Made by a program: the position numbers and the translations under genes. From Aporrectodea caliginosa (lineage: Eukaryota > Annelida > Clitellata > Crassiclitellata > Lumbricidae), in the NCBI GenBank assembly GCA_020284085.1, contig JACEVL010000483.1:1-64000 (forward strand): 64,000 bases of DNA, given 5' to 3'. The notes beneath the pieces were generated by a model. It had not been told where the DNA came from. It was given only the letters and a program-made list of their open reading frames with translations, and did not search any database. This document shows positions 45,502 through 57,531 of the stretch, in pieces (the stretch's first letter is position 1; the number at the start of each line of letters is the position of its first letter).

Positions 45502-46525
45502 GGTAGCACAACACTTAATACCATGACACTTATTACCGTGACACTTACATGTAATACCTGACAATTAGTCCCGCCGACAATTAGTCCCAATGGCAATTGA
45601 TTCCACGACAATTAATACCGAAGACATTTGATTCCACGACAATAATTAGTCCCACGACATAATACATGTACACCGATTGCACGATTTACATGTACATAGA
45701 TTGTACGACTTTTGTTCTTTATAATTATATGAAGTCGAGTTTCGTTAGGAATTGCGCGTCTCCGGATTTTGTTCTAAACCGATTTTAAACCGATTACATT
45801 TTAAGTGACCATGGAAGCGATTTTCGGATGTAGTAGCATAGGTCGACCACCAACTGTTACACATTTTAATCATGAATATACCAAGCATCGCGACAATGCC
45901 AACGGAACCACAGCTACTAACGTTGTTGAGGGATGGCACCGTGGGCTCCAATCGCTCTTTCACTGTCATCACCCAACGATGTGGACGTTCCTGACCGGCA
46001 TCAAGCAAGACATGAACAAGCAGTAAGCCTTGCTAATACAAGCTGCGAGCGGTGTCGTTCATCCCCCAAGAAAGAAGTATGCTAGGCTGCAGAAAAGAGT
46101 CGAAGCAGCGGTTGCGTCATACGAAAAAACAGAAATCCTGCTGTTCCTTCGGGCCATGGCTCATCTTTCACACTCGTAAACGTTAATAGTGAATACTGCT
46201 GTTCGATTGCTTTGTCCTAATTTTAATAAATCAAACTTTATTTGATTTTTTAGCACTAAATGTCGCGGTATGAAAATTAGTAACGATCAAAACATTAATA
46301 GTGCATACGCTTAGGCCTACTGCTGTTCGATTGCTTTTACTTAATTTAAATAAATCAAACTTAAATTTTGATTTTTAGCACTAAATGTCGCGGTATGAAA
46401 ATTCGTGTGACTATACGAGTATGTCGTTGGGATTAAATGTCATCGGTATTAAGTGTGATAGGGATTATTTGTCAGGTATTAACTGTCGTGGTATTAAGTA
46501 TCGCGGTATGAACTGTCATAGAACC
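45502..46525 (+). mobile_element. Mutator-like (MULE) transposon, deleted
   Basis: A 1,024-bp element. Flanking GAAATGAC at 45494-45501 and 46526-46533 (9 bp if the following G is counted) fits MULE target duplications of 8-10 bp. The ends are degenerate inverted repeats beginning GGTAGCACAACACTTAATAC and, from the right, GGTTCTATGACAGTTCATAC. Subterminal arrays of ACAATTAGTCCC- and GACAATTAATACC-like units extend inward. A transposase C-terminus is inside, and a segment of about 122 bp is tandemly repeated at about 46190-46412. Confidence 0.8.
45805..46179 (+). pseudogene. MULE transposase C-terminal fragment
   Basis: Frame with FNHEYTKHRDNANGTTATNV, then EGWHRGLQSLFHCHHPTMWT and FLTGIKQDMNKQ. 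The T-N-x-x-E-G-W-H plus H-P-T-x-W pattern is that of the C-terminal part of Mutator-like transposases. A TAA at 46024-46026 interrupts it, after which the frame continues to 46179. The N-terminal and most catalytic sequence is missing. Confidence 0.75.
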
Positions 46526-46533
46526 GAAATGAC

Positions 46534-47300
46534 GAAATAAAATAAACATTTATGCATCTTACTTTCAACAACAGTCCAAAATGTCCGGCTATTCAGTATA
46601 TATATATTAAACATTGTTTAGATTCCGTTTTCATGCCTATGCCTTTTTCTGCACTCCTTTACAGAGACTGACTTTTCATTGGAATGTCCTAAGCATTACT
46701 GGTTGATAAATCAATCACATGAGATCACAATGCCTTCGAAACACGGGTAGGCCTAAATGCGTAAATCAACAAACACACTAAAAAGCAAACAAATAGTGGT
46801 GAAATAAATGATTTTATTGCGGAGACCCATGGTCAGGGTTTTAAAATGGTCATGGTCAAATTCAGAGTTTCCCATAGGATTTCGAACACTTAACGGACGC
46901 TTTCTGACTTTTCCGACTGTCTTATACGACTGGTTGACAGTTAGTTGATCCTTCGGGATTCTGAGATATCTGAAGCTCCTGGAGAACATCAGAGAATCTT
47001 TGGTGTATGGTTGATGTCGCCGTGGGATGCCTTGCTCTATACGAGAAACTGCATGCAACTAAATATTTCGGATTATCTCCAACCAGTCAGTCTATCGTAT
47101 TTAGAATACATGGAATACTTGGATTTTCTTTATAAATACCTGTCAGATCAATCAAAAATTGCGAACTTACACTGGCAACGGAAGCGTCTCAATACCGTCC
47201 CAAGCTGCTTAAAACTCAACGACAAACTTGAACAACAGGGGCCATTTCGCAACGCAGACCCAGAAAGAGTTTAAACGCGAATATCTACATACATTCATAT
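46534..47300 (-). other. 3' flank of transporter unit C
   Basis: 46534-46760 matches the spacer of unit B (16195-16400). From about 46870 it matches the conserved 3' flank of A, B and D. TTTATT at 46813-46818 would be AATAAA on the minus strand, a possible but weak polyadenylation signal. Confidence 0.5.
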
Positions 47301-48112
47301 CGTAGTTGTTAAAAACGGTAAAATCAAAATAAAAAACGGAAAAACGTCGTTTTATTTAAAAAATTAAAAAAAAAGGAGGAAAAAACGGAAAAAAATAATT
47401 TGACTTTCCTACATCTTTTACTGCATTTTAAAATTATAAACCTTGTTTAAACAATTTAATTTTAATCAGCAAATAACACAACTTTATTAGTAAGCACCAA
47501 GTAACAGTAGCCTAATCTGCAACAATTATTTTCTTTTTCATAAGTTTGGTTTAAAACAAATTGAGAAATTAAAAATACTGAAATCTTTTCAAATTTAAAT
47601 TGTAGACATAAGTCCACATAAGTTCATGCTGACAACGATTAAAAAATATACTTTGTAACTATAGTGTACTTAATTAAAAATTGTAGGTCTACTTACAATT
47701 ATTCTGACTTAGGCAAGTTAGGCTATATAAGAACTTGGTATGGAGTAATATCGGTCAGTTTATCAGTCAATCGGAGATTACTGTGTACAATTGTACAAAG
47801 ACAACATTTCGCATTTTGGATAACTTAGAAATTCAAATAACTTTCATAAATTTTATTTCCTGTAGCCTACTGTGCTGTTTATTTCTCAACTGATGACACT
47901 AAATAGTGACGTAAAGTAGATGAATCCTTGAAAGGACGGAGACAACGTGAGAAATATCAGACAAAAAAATTTAACGAATAGTAACAGACAGTAAATAAAT
48001 AAATAAAGTTATATACATATAAAAATAAAAAACGGAAAAAACGTGACGAGAAATAAAAAACGAAAAAAACAAAAAATTAAAAAACCAAAAAAAAACGATT
48101 TTTGCAACTATG
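47301..48112. mobile_element. AT-rich hAT-type MITE in the unit C 3' flank
   Basis: An 812-bp element. The 8-bp target duplication ATTCATAT is at 47293-47300 and 48113-48120. Inverted ends read CGTAGTTGTTAAAAACGG and, from the right, CATAGTTGCAAAAATCG. The interior near both ends is dominated by AAAAAACGG-type units. Units A (about 3537) and B (about 18281) have the empty site. No coding capacity. Confidence 0.8.
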
Positions 48113-48169
48113 ATTCATATCCATAAGTGTAAATATGAATAAATAAATAGATTTTGCTTTATAAATAGA

Positions 48170-48360
48170 TTAGCTTTTAGATGTTGGTGGATTTGCAGCA
48201 CCGTTATCCGAGAGAGGAAATTCAATGTCCTTGGAAGCCGAGTTCCGGTGGCATCTGGTTACAAAAGTCAAGACAACCATGAGGCTGGCAGACACGAATG
48301 CCATGCAACCGATGATGGCGAATGCTTTGTTGTAATCGCGAGTCACATCGAATACCCAAC
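48170..48360 (-). CDS. MCT-like unit C exon 5
   Basis: Acceptor TGTGTAG (AG at 48362-48361). It encodes [20 protein letters not shown], the last helix and a tail ending NPPTSKS. VTRDYN and SKDIEFP are shared with unit D and differ from A and B. Confidence 0.87.
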
Positions 48361-51300
48361 CTACACACAGAACAGAAGAAAGACAATTGGTCAAGAGCCG
48401 AAATGAAAAACCAACGAATTGTTCAATTTCTTACCGCAAACTTAATACCGTTCTTAGCTCTATGCTTTAGCGAACGTTCAACGTAGACATGCAACTTACA
48501 AAGAATAATAGCAAATAACTAATAGGTAACACTGATAACAACAATAAAACAACGACTGTCAAACGACTACCAACGGACGCAACTCTAACCCAAATCTTTT
48601 AACAAAGTCCCGAAACTGAACGACTAATCTTATGTAGATAGGAAGGAACCAATTCTGCCACTGATGTAATATCCGATAGGCATATTCTGCTGGTCTATGA
48701 AGGCAGATATCCGTCCGCTATACGTAGACGAATTTTCACTGTCCTCATGAACATCACTTCAACGAATCTATACTTCAGAATGCCTACAGCGTTCGAGCTA
48801 CACTATACCAATGATTACGAGATGCTAAAGCTAAAGATGATTACGACAGCAACGACGAACCATAATCTGATCTGCTCGAAACGAACAACCATCGTGTCTA
48901 CTTAGTATTAGACATCTTCTAAACCGTCTGAGTCTTCTGCGCTCTGAAGTTCTTTAGTGCCTCTTGCGAGAATGAGACGCACAAGACTTCTCACGCTTCG
49001 AGCATCAGTCTCTTATAGTCCAGATACATTCCACCTCGATTTCTCATGTCAGTGTTCCTGTCATCACATTCTCCACGCCTTACATCGTGTTTCTTCGCCT
49101 ATTACTATATAAATCTCTTGTCTATGATATCAGTCCGCTATTATACATTCTCACCTTAATTCACTTCGTGTCTGCTTAGGGTTCCTGTGTTCATATTCTC
49201 AACGCCCTACAGTCGTGTTACGTAGCCAATGAGAGACCTTCATATGTGGCCTACTGTTTCTATTGCTTTCTGGTAAACCCGTTATCTGTCAGTCGGCTTA
49301 GCTCGATTGTAAACTGCATAATTCTCATGTATTATCATCATTAGAAGTTGTTTCAAGCGTCCGTGGTCGCTTTGATCTTGCCGGTTAATGCGCCATCACT
49401 CAGCTTCTGAGGGTCAAAATGCTGATTGAACTGATTGAATTTCTCTTGAACTTAATTATACAGTCAACTCCTGTCTGGATCCCTGACCAATTTCTTTTAC
49501 AATACGATTCTCAAATTCTATGCTTAACCTAATAGCTTCTATAAAAGCTCTGTCATAGTAATGTAAAACGACAAATAATTCTACTGCTTGTTTAATTATC
49601 AAACATTCTGAAGTTCCACGTCTAAGCTTCTATAAGCTCCATGTCCGCAAGCAGTACGCTTGTTTATTTGTCTAGCATTGTTCGAAAAATAACAAAGCGA
49701 TAACACAAGGTTGGGCAACATACGGCCCGCGGTCCATGGGGACCTTTATTCCGGCCCCTTGATTCTTTTATTATTAGCATTGTACATGGCACATGGGAAC
49801 CTCTTATGTGTTTATGTATTTTTATAACTGAATTAACTTAAAACATATTTTGTGTTTTGTTGTAGTGTAGGACTGTAGGTACTAAGATAATTAGGTTTTC
49901 ATCATACAAATTACCATCAGTTACTTTAACGGTTATTCTGCAATATTTAGTTTCAATAGAGTTAATTTTGTCGCATATTCTTGAGCAAATGAATCTGCAA
50001 AAGTTAGCCCGCGATTGGCATACGACCCTTCAGCTGCCCTTACAGTCTTAGGTCGGCCCGCTGTTAACAGAAATTCCCCAGTCCTGGTCTGACATTCAAC
50101 AAAAAAAGCATCATAACGATAATGGCGTGCACAAACCGTATACCAACCATGTTCGGCTACCTCTTGAGATTCGTTTTCAGACCTTTCTAACTTCCAAGGA
50201 AAGTCGTTCGCAAAGCTCGATATGGCAGTGAATGCTGCTGTTGCAGATTAGAAGAAAATTTCATCAGGCCAAGATACCACCAAGACTTTTTAAGTGCTTA
50301 AAGAGTCTTGTAATTGATGCGCATTTTATTACCATGTCCAGGATCATCAGGATTGCCTCATTTTCCTTGGTTACACATTCATATACAAATACAAACACGT
50401 CCACATTTTAAACACAAAAATATAAAACAATGCTAGAATCCCTTCCTATTACCGCACCTTTCTAAATAAACTTCTTGCATAGCTCATTAAAGCAATTAAA
50501 CTTCCATAAGACAAATTCTACTAACCAATGAGAGGCGCTGCCATGAGTCTTGATAAACCTTCAACGAACTGTAGTATTGCCAAGCTCTTCGAAACAAGGG
50601 CCACGCCCATTAGGTCAACTGCGACGACAGAAGACACTGTGAGTGCACAACCTTCAGAAAGTAGAAATTTCAATAAAGATAAAATGCAGCACCTTTCCAA
50701 AATCTGTTACGTTGTTTCTACATATTGTTGCGTACAACAGCTCATAGGTAAATTAAGGGTCTGCTCAACAATAAGCGTATTTCTAACAATCTGGTGTACA
50801 GTGAAGTAAAAACGTTTGGCTCATACCTGGTTCGAGACTCCGCATTATGTGTGAATGAATTTCAAGGAGTCTCAAGTAATTTCAGTCATATTTATCGGCA
50901 AATCAATTAGAATGAGTAAGCCCTAATATTCAGTTCAAAGAGACTCGTGTTTTCGCTTTCGCTTCAGAGGTCCCCGTTTATACTTAATGTAAGAGTCATG
51001 TTAATGCATAAATTAAATTAAAATAGTTAGGTTCGTCTCTACAGTACAATCTCAAAGAGTCTCAAATTCACATCGAGATTAATTTAATCGAGTCTCATGT
51101 TCGTATATAAATGAATTTCAAAGCGTCTCATGTTCTTACCCAGATGCATTCCGAACAGTACAGCGGAAGTCATTGTCCCGATGATTCCTGGATTGATGAA
51201 GATAGCGACCGTCGACAGAAAGGCAAAGAACATTCCGGTGGAGAAAACCAAAGACGAGTTTACCTTCGGATGGTTAGCGATGAAGGAAAGGGGCACCCTG

Positions 51301-54154
51301 GTTACTGTGGACATGCTGCTAATTAATGTTGCTGCGGTCACTCCTTGGTCACGGGTGAGGCCAACGCGGATTGCTCTGTTCACAGTGTGAGGCAGGTAGC
51401 CGTACACGCAGAACATGTGAAGAAAGTATGCAATGCAATACACAGAATATCTAGCGTGCCGTAAAATGGAAAAGTTAAATGTTTCTTTCAGATATCTCAG
51501 AATCATCTGAAAAGATATTCTTCGTGGGCTGACTCCGGACGCATGGTTTGACTGTGAGGTTAATCTCTCTGGTGTGTGGAAGAAGAGGCAGAGCAGAATG
51601 CGTTGAGCTTGAATGGCTCCAAGGATGAGGAAGGCACCACGCCAGCCATACGACTGGATAAGGCTATTTGTAAGGATGGATCCTAATATTCCCCCGCAGC
51701 TGTAGCCAAGAGAACCGATTCCGTTGGCCAGGTTCCGATTACGAGTAAACCTCTGAAGGATTATAATAGCCGACGATAAGTCAGCGAGACCTGAGCCTGA
51801 CCCTAAAAGGAACAGAATTGTAACTGACTTGAGATTGCAAAGAGTGAACAAATGCATCAATGATACAATGAATGAAGAAGAACAGTCCACGCAGTTAACC
51901 CACGAGACAGCCACTGGTATGAATTTCGACTCACTTATTCCAGTGGAAATTAATTTTTGCTCACTTTTAGCGAATGTCAACTGTAACAGTTGTTTTTTGC
52001 GCATTATATTAACGGCGCTATCGAAACCGCCAGATTATATCCGCCTATATAAAAAAAATTTCCTGTTTTTTTAGCATTAATTTGCGTTTTGTGGCTACTG
52101 ATCAATTCGTAGATCAAGGCGATGCTTGATTGAAGCAACAGGAGGTCTAGTAAAACAATAATTCTTTATCTGTTAGTGGCGAATGCTTAGAGGTTTGTTC
52201 TGGATAAGTTGTCCACAAATTTTACTCTGCACTTCATACTTTGATCGGTTCAGGTAGGTCTTCATTTAACGCAGAATTAATTGGACGCAGTCAGTGATTA
52301 ACTATCTTCGTTACAACTTTGATTGAAACTATAGAGTGGTTTTCGTAGCAGGACAAAATTATTTGTCATCAACACAACTTCTATTTAGGCAAAGATTTAT
52401 TCTCATCAATCTAAGTTTATCTAACTTCCATTTACGAAACAATTATTTTCAGCAATCCATGTTCTATTGAAGCAAAGACAATTTTTTCACCAAGCTAGTT
52501 TCTATTTACGCAAAGAATTAGGAATAGGCAAACAATTATTTTCGTCTATTAATCCAGCCTCAGTTAAACTGACCATATCAAATAATATACCAACATAAAC
52601 TACGGTTTTACCCAATTCCTTATCTGCTGGTGGCGAATGTTTAGAGGTTTGTTCTGGACAAGGTCTCCACAAATTCTACCCTAAACTTCATACTTTGATC
52701 GGAGTGGTGGTTCAGGTAGGTCTTCAGTTACTGCAGAATTGATTGGACGCAGTCATTGATTAACTATCGATTGGAAATTAGAGAAGTTTTCATTGCTGGA
52801 CAATAAATATTAATGTTACAACATCTTTCATAAACCGATTGCATATCACTATGTTTATACTCTGGGAATGCAATGTAAGGTGTGCTCGCAGAAGATTCGT
52901 GCTATTCACCGCAGTGTGATTTTATTATTGAGAGACGGTAGCCGATTGGTTAGAGAACTCGGATTGTAACGCAAGGAGTAGGCCTACGGGTTCGAACCTC
53001 ATCTTAGGCTGTAAGTATGTAGTGGTTCAACAAATCCTGCATGCACTCACAAATGTATCGCTTCACTTTCCTTGAGTGTTTAATAAATGTAACATAATAA
53101 GAATCAATAGATCAAGTACAGTCATTGTACTCATTTTATAGCTGAAGGAACACGTCGCTCAGAGTCTTGACAAATCGTTCTGCAATGGCGAGGATTTAAA
53201 AACCAACTTCTGGGATGACAGTCAAGAACGCTAACCGTTACACTGATGTGCACGTCGCAGACAACGCCCGAAAGATAATGCCTGATTCCTAAGTAGAGCA
53301 GATCATTAGGCGTAACTGATACTCATTGAAATAAAAAAACAACGAATATATATATATCAGTCCTTGAACGATTCCGTCTAAAGCAAGTGTGCATTGGGCA
53401 GAAATGATTTATTTGCAGATAATATAAGTCCGAAAGGTTTTTTCAAGTGAATACCAAATAAACCGCTTAACAACTTTAGTACATACTTCATCTATATAGT
53501 GCATCTACATGTATATGTATGTACTGCACCTCTGAAACTCCAAAGTACCTATAAGAAAAGGTTTTCCTTATCGTAACTTTTTTCTCCTCCTCTTGCATTA
53601 CTTTAAAGTTACATTATATAGAATTACATATAATAATAGCCTTACGCAGTAGTAATCCGTAGATGTCAAACAATCGTCTATTATTGGTTTACCTCCAATG
53701 ACTCCGTAGGTGAAGTAGATCGTTGTTAGATTCGGTGCAAAGTAGCTGAGAGACATTCCTAGTGAAAACAACAGACTACCAACAGCACCGGGCAAACGAC
53801 ATCCATAGGTCTGTATCGGATAACTGGCGAACAGAGCTAAAGATAGACAAAAGAAACAACAAGAATCAATCAGTCAAATCAATCAAACTTTATTGAAGCC
53901 ATCATCAAGTTATTTTACAGTAGGCTGGTAGGTTTCACTTTATCAAGATGGCGAAAAGGAACGCGTTTCAGGGATGAAGATACCGCTTACAGGAACACCT
54001 ATTTGCTAAACCTAGACTTTACAAGGCGGCAGAACGGTTAACAGCTTGAGTTACAAAGTTCATCAAGTAGAGCAATTATAATTATCAATCTAGCATCGAA
54101 TAATTGAGCTAATAGAAACAACAGAAAAGGGCAACTTAACGAACAAAATAACAG

Positions 54155-54191
<37 letters not shown>

Positions 54192-57100
54192 GAATTTATA
54201 TAGCGCCTCTTCAAGGGCTCTGCTCAGAAGCACTCCCGAGCAAAGGCCTGATCATAGAGAAAGTCTTCAATAGGGCGTAAAAAGAAGTCGATTGAGTACG
54301 AGGAGATAGGCGAAGAAAAGATGGCAAGTCATTCCACGCCTTTGGACCGACAACAGAGAATGTCCGGCGCTGCATAGCAGCAGTGCGGGCAAATGGAACC
54401 AAGAAGTCACCCCTAGAAGAGGAACGGAGCGCTTAGCGAACCGCAAAGGAGGAAGAGAGAGTAACGATGGAACGTAAGTAGCGAGGAGCTGTACCCAAGA
54501 CGCTTTGCCGGACAAGAGAGCAAAGCCGATACAGAATACGCTGCCGGAGGGGAAGCCAGTGAAGAGTATGATGCATATAAAAAGATACACTACCATAGCG
54601 AGGTATGGAACCAACATGGCGCGCCGCAGACCGCAAGACCCTCTCAAGGGAGGACAAGTGGACTTGAGGAAGACCAGTGAAAAGTGAAGAGCAATAGTCC
54701 AGACGAGAGCAGACGAAGGCATGGATAAGAGTAGAAGCAGCAGAGGTTGAAAGAGAGCGAGCAACGACCCTAAGCTGACGAAGATGGTAAAAGCAGGAGC
54801 GAGACAAAAAGGAGAGGTGTTTAGCAAAGGTTAGTTCCTGATCAATGTTGTCACCGAGGTCTCGTACAGAGGTAGAGAATGAAATTAGAGGAAATTCAAC
54901 TGCAAGAAGATTTAGGTCAAATTTTGCAAGCTGCTGGCGGGTACCCAGCCATATAAACTGGGTCTTAAGGGGACTAAGTCTCAGGCGATTGAAAGAAAGC
55001 CAGGCAGATAAAGTATCAGTTATACGAGACATCAAGCGAACTGCACTCACAGCATCACTTGCAGAGCAGTGCAGTTAAGATTGTAGGTCATCAGCGAATG
55101 ATTGGCCAGAAAGTGCACAAGAAGCGAGAACAGATTCAAGGTCAGCAGTGAATAGGATATAAAGAAGAGGGCCAAGCACATAACCCTGAGGAAGACCAGT
55201 AGGTACAGAGATCCAAGGGGAATGCGACGAGTGGAAGACAGTAGATGAAGAGCGATCAGATAGGTATGAAGAAAGCCACTGAAGAGGCAAGTAAGAGATA
55301 CCAAAGGAAATAGAAAGGCGACACAGGAGAAGATCATGGTCTACCGTGTCAAAGGCTGCACATACGTCATAGAGTGCAAGAAGAGTAAGTTGAGAACGGT
55401 CAATAGCACTGTAGAACATCATTCAGAAGACTAAGAAGGAGAATCTCAGTGGAGTGTCCCTTGCGGAAACCCGACTGACGGCAAGGTAGAAGGTAATTTC
55501 AATCCAAGTTACTAAGTAACTGAGAAGCTACAAGTTTCTCGATTAGTGTAGAGATAAAAGTGACGTTAGACATTGGCCTATAACTAGAAGGGCTAGACGG
55601 ATCCAGTTCAATCTGTTTCAAGGTAGGCATGATGATGACAGTACGTAATAAGGCTAGTTATTGGATATGTCATCTATCAAGTAAGCACGAAACATTTGTT
55701 AAACCTTTAAAGAGATGGCACCTGTTGAATGGAAAGAGGAATTCTGCTGAAAACACCCGGGCCAGTAAATTTTATGGAAAATCTGAGTGAGTTGGAGTGG
55801 GCATATAATGTAGAGTTTAGAACTCCTTGTAAGGTGGGGATGTATATCAGCTCCTTGCTGAAAGTATCCTGTTAAATTCAAAGTAAAAGGTTATGGGCGA
55901 AACGGTACCTATAAAAATACCTATCTGGAAGGTATGAATGAATCTAGGGAATATATTATGCATCCACTTGAAAGAAATACAAAGAGACTTGATAAACCTT
56001 TGAGTCACTCTATGTGTTTCAACATAATCATCACCGAAATATGCAATCTGCTCTCGTCCGCGACCAGTATGACGGTTGTTTTGCCTAGATTGTCATTTCT
56101 CTTAAATTGACCTTTTTGTCCTTAAAATAACAGTTGATCGTCTTAAACTTAGTAGCCTTGTTTCTTATCAAGACGAGAAACACTAGAAAGAATTAACCAA
56201 TTTCAACAATCCTTAGCCAACATCGGATCATTTTTCTTTGAATATTGCTAGATTTTGTTTTCTGACCTTTAAATGACCTTGAATGACCCTGAATTTAGTT
56301 TCTATAATTTATCTGGATGTAACTTTTATCGAGGCAAACAAAAAACAAAACGTTCATCCAGATCATACTCTTCGTTAATATTTTGTGATTAAAAGAGTAA
56401 ATCGACAACGGACCTAAGTTCCAAGACCCGAGCATGAGCACCTTCAGTCCTGGGAATTTAAGTAGGGTATGTACGGGGCTTTGAGGGACCTCATGTTAAC
56501 ATTTAAAAAGTCTGTAAAAAAATATTTATAGAGAGTATATGAACAGAACAATGGAAAAAATAGGGAATGGGTGGTTTCTGCAATGTATCCATTTTTGGAC
56601 ACCCCTAACCAGACATCTTTACTAATCAAGAAATGGGGAAGTTTTAATGTGATAAGAGCAACATTTCATCCTCCTTTACAGAGGATAAAGCAGCGGAATA
56701 GGAAGAGTGATAGAACCGATAGAGAGGAGAGAGAGGACTACAATGACAGCTCTGAGAGATTACCAAACACACACACAGACTGAGAGACAGAGATAGACAG
56801 AGACAAAGAGAGACAGGGAGAGACAGAGTGAGAAAGACAGAGAAGAGTGAGAAAACCAGCAAAAGAAATAAACTAAATTTAAATCCAGAGTTCCAACTCC
56901 ATAGGCTTATTGTAGGAAATGAGTCAATTTTGTACAGCTTTGGGACATGAGATCTTATTTTATGTCATGTGATTACCATTGTAAATATCGTTGCAGATGA
57001 TAAAAATGGATCTTTAACATCTCATTCTTGGCCTTCTTTGCGCCCGTTAGACAGGCGCTCGACGCTGTTCGATATAGCCTACTCGTCTCCTTTGCCCACG

Positions 57101-57531
57101 TCACGATGCAGAGTTATTTGGTAGCTTAGCTGAACAATATCTTACTTACCGATAACGGATTGGAAGAACCCGCAAATTGAGGAACACCATCCGACAGCCG
57201 CTGTCGTTGCGTCAAAATGTTCCACGAGATACGGATACAAAACTCCGAACCCAGTGAAGTCAAGCGCTGAAATTAAGTTACTAAGAAAAACACACGCCAC
57301 TACACCCCAATCAGCCAAACTTTCCTTTGCTACAACGTTTTCTTCTCTGGCTTCCTGTTCCTGTGGCGAGGTGTTCAACCGTGATTCACATTCGTTGTGA
57401 TCTGAAGAACTGTTCTGCTTGTCCAACGTTACATCTTCGCTTTCAACTGCAGGTGGTTCGTCCTCATATCTCGAAGCAATTGAATCCACAGAAGTAGCAT
57501 GATCTTTGATGTTTCCTAATTCAGTATTCAT
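48170..57531 (-). CDS. SLC16/MCT-like transporter, unit C (all exons open)
   Basis: Five minus-strand exons: 57150-57531, 53693-53836, 51140-51802, 50526-50651 and 48170-48360. Total 1,506 nt, predicting 501 residues, a normal SLC16 length. Every intron is GT-AG and phase 1. Fold: cytosolic acidic N-tail, 12 predicted helices and a charged C-tail. Family marks are RNRNLANGIGSLGYSCGG after helix 4 and VVAVDLMG near helix 10-11; the DGGWGW motif is reduced to ADWG, so it is a divergent member. Likely a plasma-membrane transporter of small organic anions or similar solutes, inferred from family only. It is the best candidate for a working gene in the window. Confidence 0.8.
48361..49705. other. 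Intron 4 of unit C
   Basis: The first 250 nt match intron 4 of A and B. About 48630-49550 has no counterpart in the other units and may be an insertion, but no terminal repeats were found. From about 49555 it matches unit D (61970-62070). No gene is seen. Confidence 0.45.
49706..50086. mobile_element. Possible hAT-type MITE in intron 4 of unit C
   Basis: Left end CAAGGTTGGGCAACATACGG then CCCGCGG; from the right, CAGGACTGGGGAATTTCTG. GGCCCG blocks sit near both ends. Diverged copies of about 40 bp of host intron lie on both sides, so the target duplication is unclear. A and B lack the insert. Confidence 0.4.
50526..50651 (-). CDS. MCT-like unit C exon 4
   Basis: 126 nt; acceptor CTGAAG, donor G|GTTAGT. 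It encodes [16 protein letters not shown] and a helix ending RLMAAPLIG. Open and in phase. Confidence 0.87.
50652..51139. other. Intron 3 of unit C
   Basis: Short intron without the insertions found in A and B. GTTCGTATATAAATGAATTTC at about 51090-51110 is the empty target of the shared hAT element, and about 50970 is the empty site of the 2.45-kb element of unit A. Confidence 0.7.
51140..51802 (-). CDS. MCT-like unit C exon 3
   Basis: 663 nt, acceptor CCTTTTAG, donor CTGG|GTAAGA (the strongest donor of the three E3 copies). It encodes [58 protein letters not shown] and the central helices to LFGMHLG. Confidence 0.9.
51803..53692. other. Intron 2 of unit C, with an internal duplication
   Basis: Paralogous to intron 2 of A and B. 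A segment at about 52163-52310 (containing GTGGCGAATGCTTAGAGGTT) is repeated in diverged form at about 52618-52770. About 52370-52600 holds short repeats around CAATCTAAGTTTATCTAAC and CTATTTACGCAAAG. GGGAATGCAATG at about 52866 is the uninterrupted target of the LTR element of unit B. Confidence 0.55.
52931..53105 (+). mobile_element. tRNA-derived SINE, intron 2 (unit C copy)
   Basis: Same insertion as 13889 and 29384; box A TAGCCGATTGG, box B GGTTCGAACCT at 52989-52999, the best preserved box B of the three. Confidence 0.75.
53693..53836 (-). CDS. MCT-like unit C exon 2
   Basis: 144 nt, acceptor TCTTTAG, donor G|GTAAAC. It encodes [20 protein letters not shown] to [15 protein letters not shown]. 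Open and in phase with E1 and E3. Confidence 0.87.
53872..54151 (-). mobile_element. LINE 3' UTR fragment
   Basis: Begins on the left with ATCAATCAAACTTTATTGAA, resembling the LINE 3' end at 1327 (AATTCACTTTATTGATCCC). No coding sequence. The next LINE joins it directly at the CAAT repeat near 54152. Confidence 0.5.
54152..55640 (-). mobile_element. L2/CR1-type LINE, 5'-truncated, in intron 1 of unit C
   Basis: Longest copy of the family seen also at 5890, 7145, 8150 and 60342. The tail is (CAAT)n at 54154-54191, then the TATATAGCGCCTCTTCAAG 3' end. It is truncated at the start of the reverse transcriptase. Absent at this place in A and B. Confidence 0.85.
54211..55640 (-). pseudogene. LINE reverse transcriptase and C-terminal region
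   Basis: Minus-strand pieces: about 55423-55640 (SGFRKGHSTE), 55075-55422 (YDVCAAFDTVDHDLLL; GLPQGYVLGPLLYILFTAD; FADDLQS), 54433-55050 (LDYCSSLFTGLP; RSAARHVGSIPRYGSV; HHTLHWLPLRQRI) and 54211-54402 (RTFSVVGPKAWNDLP). Stops or shifts at about 55073, 54430 and 55420 break it. Cytosolic/nuclear replication protein of the LINE, inactive here. Confidence 0.85.
55641..57149. other. Intron 1 of unit C, remainder
   Basis: 55641-55925 is unassigned and may belong to another element. From about 55930 the sequence matches intron 1 of A, B and the E2' segment, including AATATATTATGCATCCACTT and the GAGACAGAGA stretch at 56780-56835. No gene is seen. Confidence 0.5.
57150..57531 (-). CDS. MCT-like unit C exon 1
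   Basis: 382 nt. It starts [20 protein letters not shown] and has an acidic, serine-rich N-tail, then [20 protein letters not shown] (helix 1), [20 protein letters not shown] and SSICGFFQSVI. Donor G|GTAAGTAAG. The ATG matches E1' of unit B and no upstream in-frame ATG was seen. Confidence 0.87.

Noticed and set aside
54505..55078. Plus-strand frames over the LINE at 54152-55640
   Set aside because: They are antisense to recognisable reverse transcriptase motifs.
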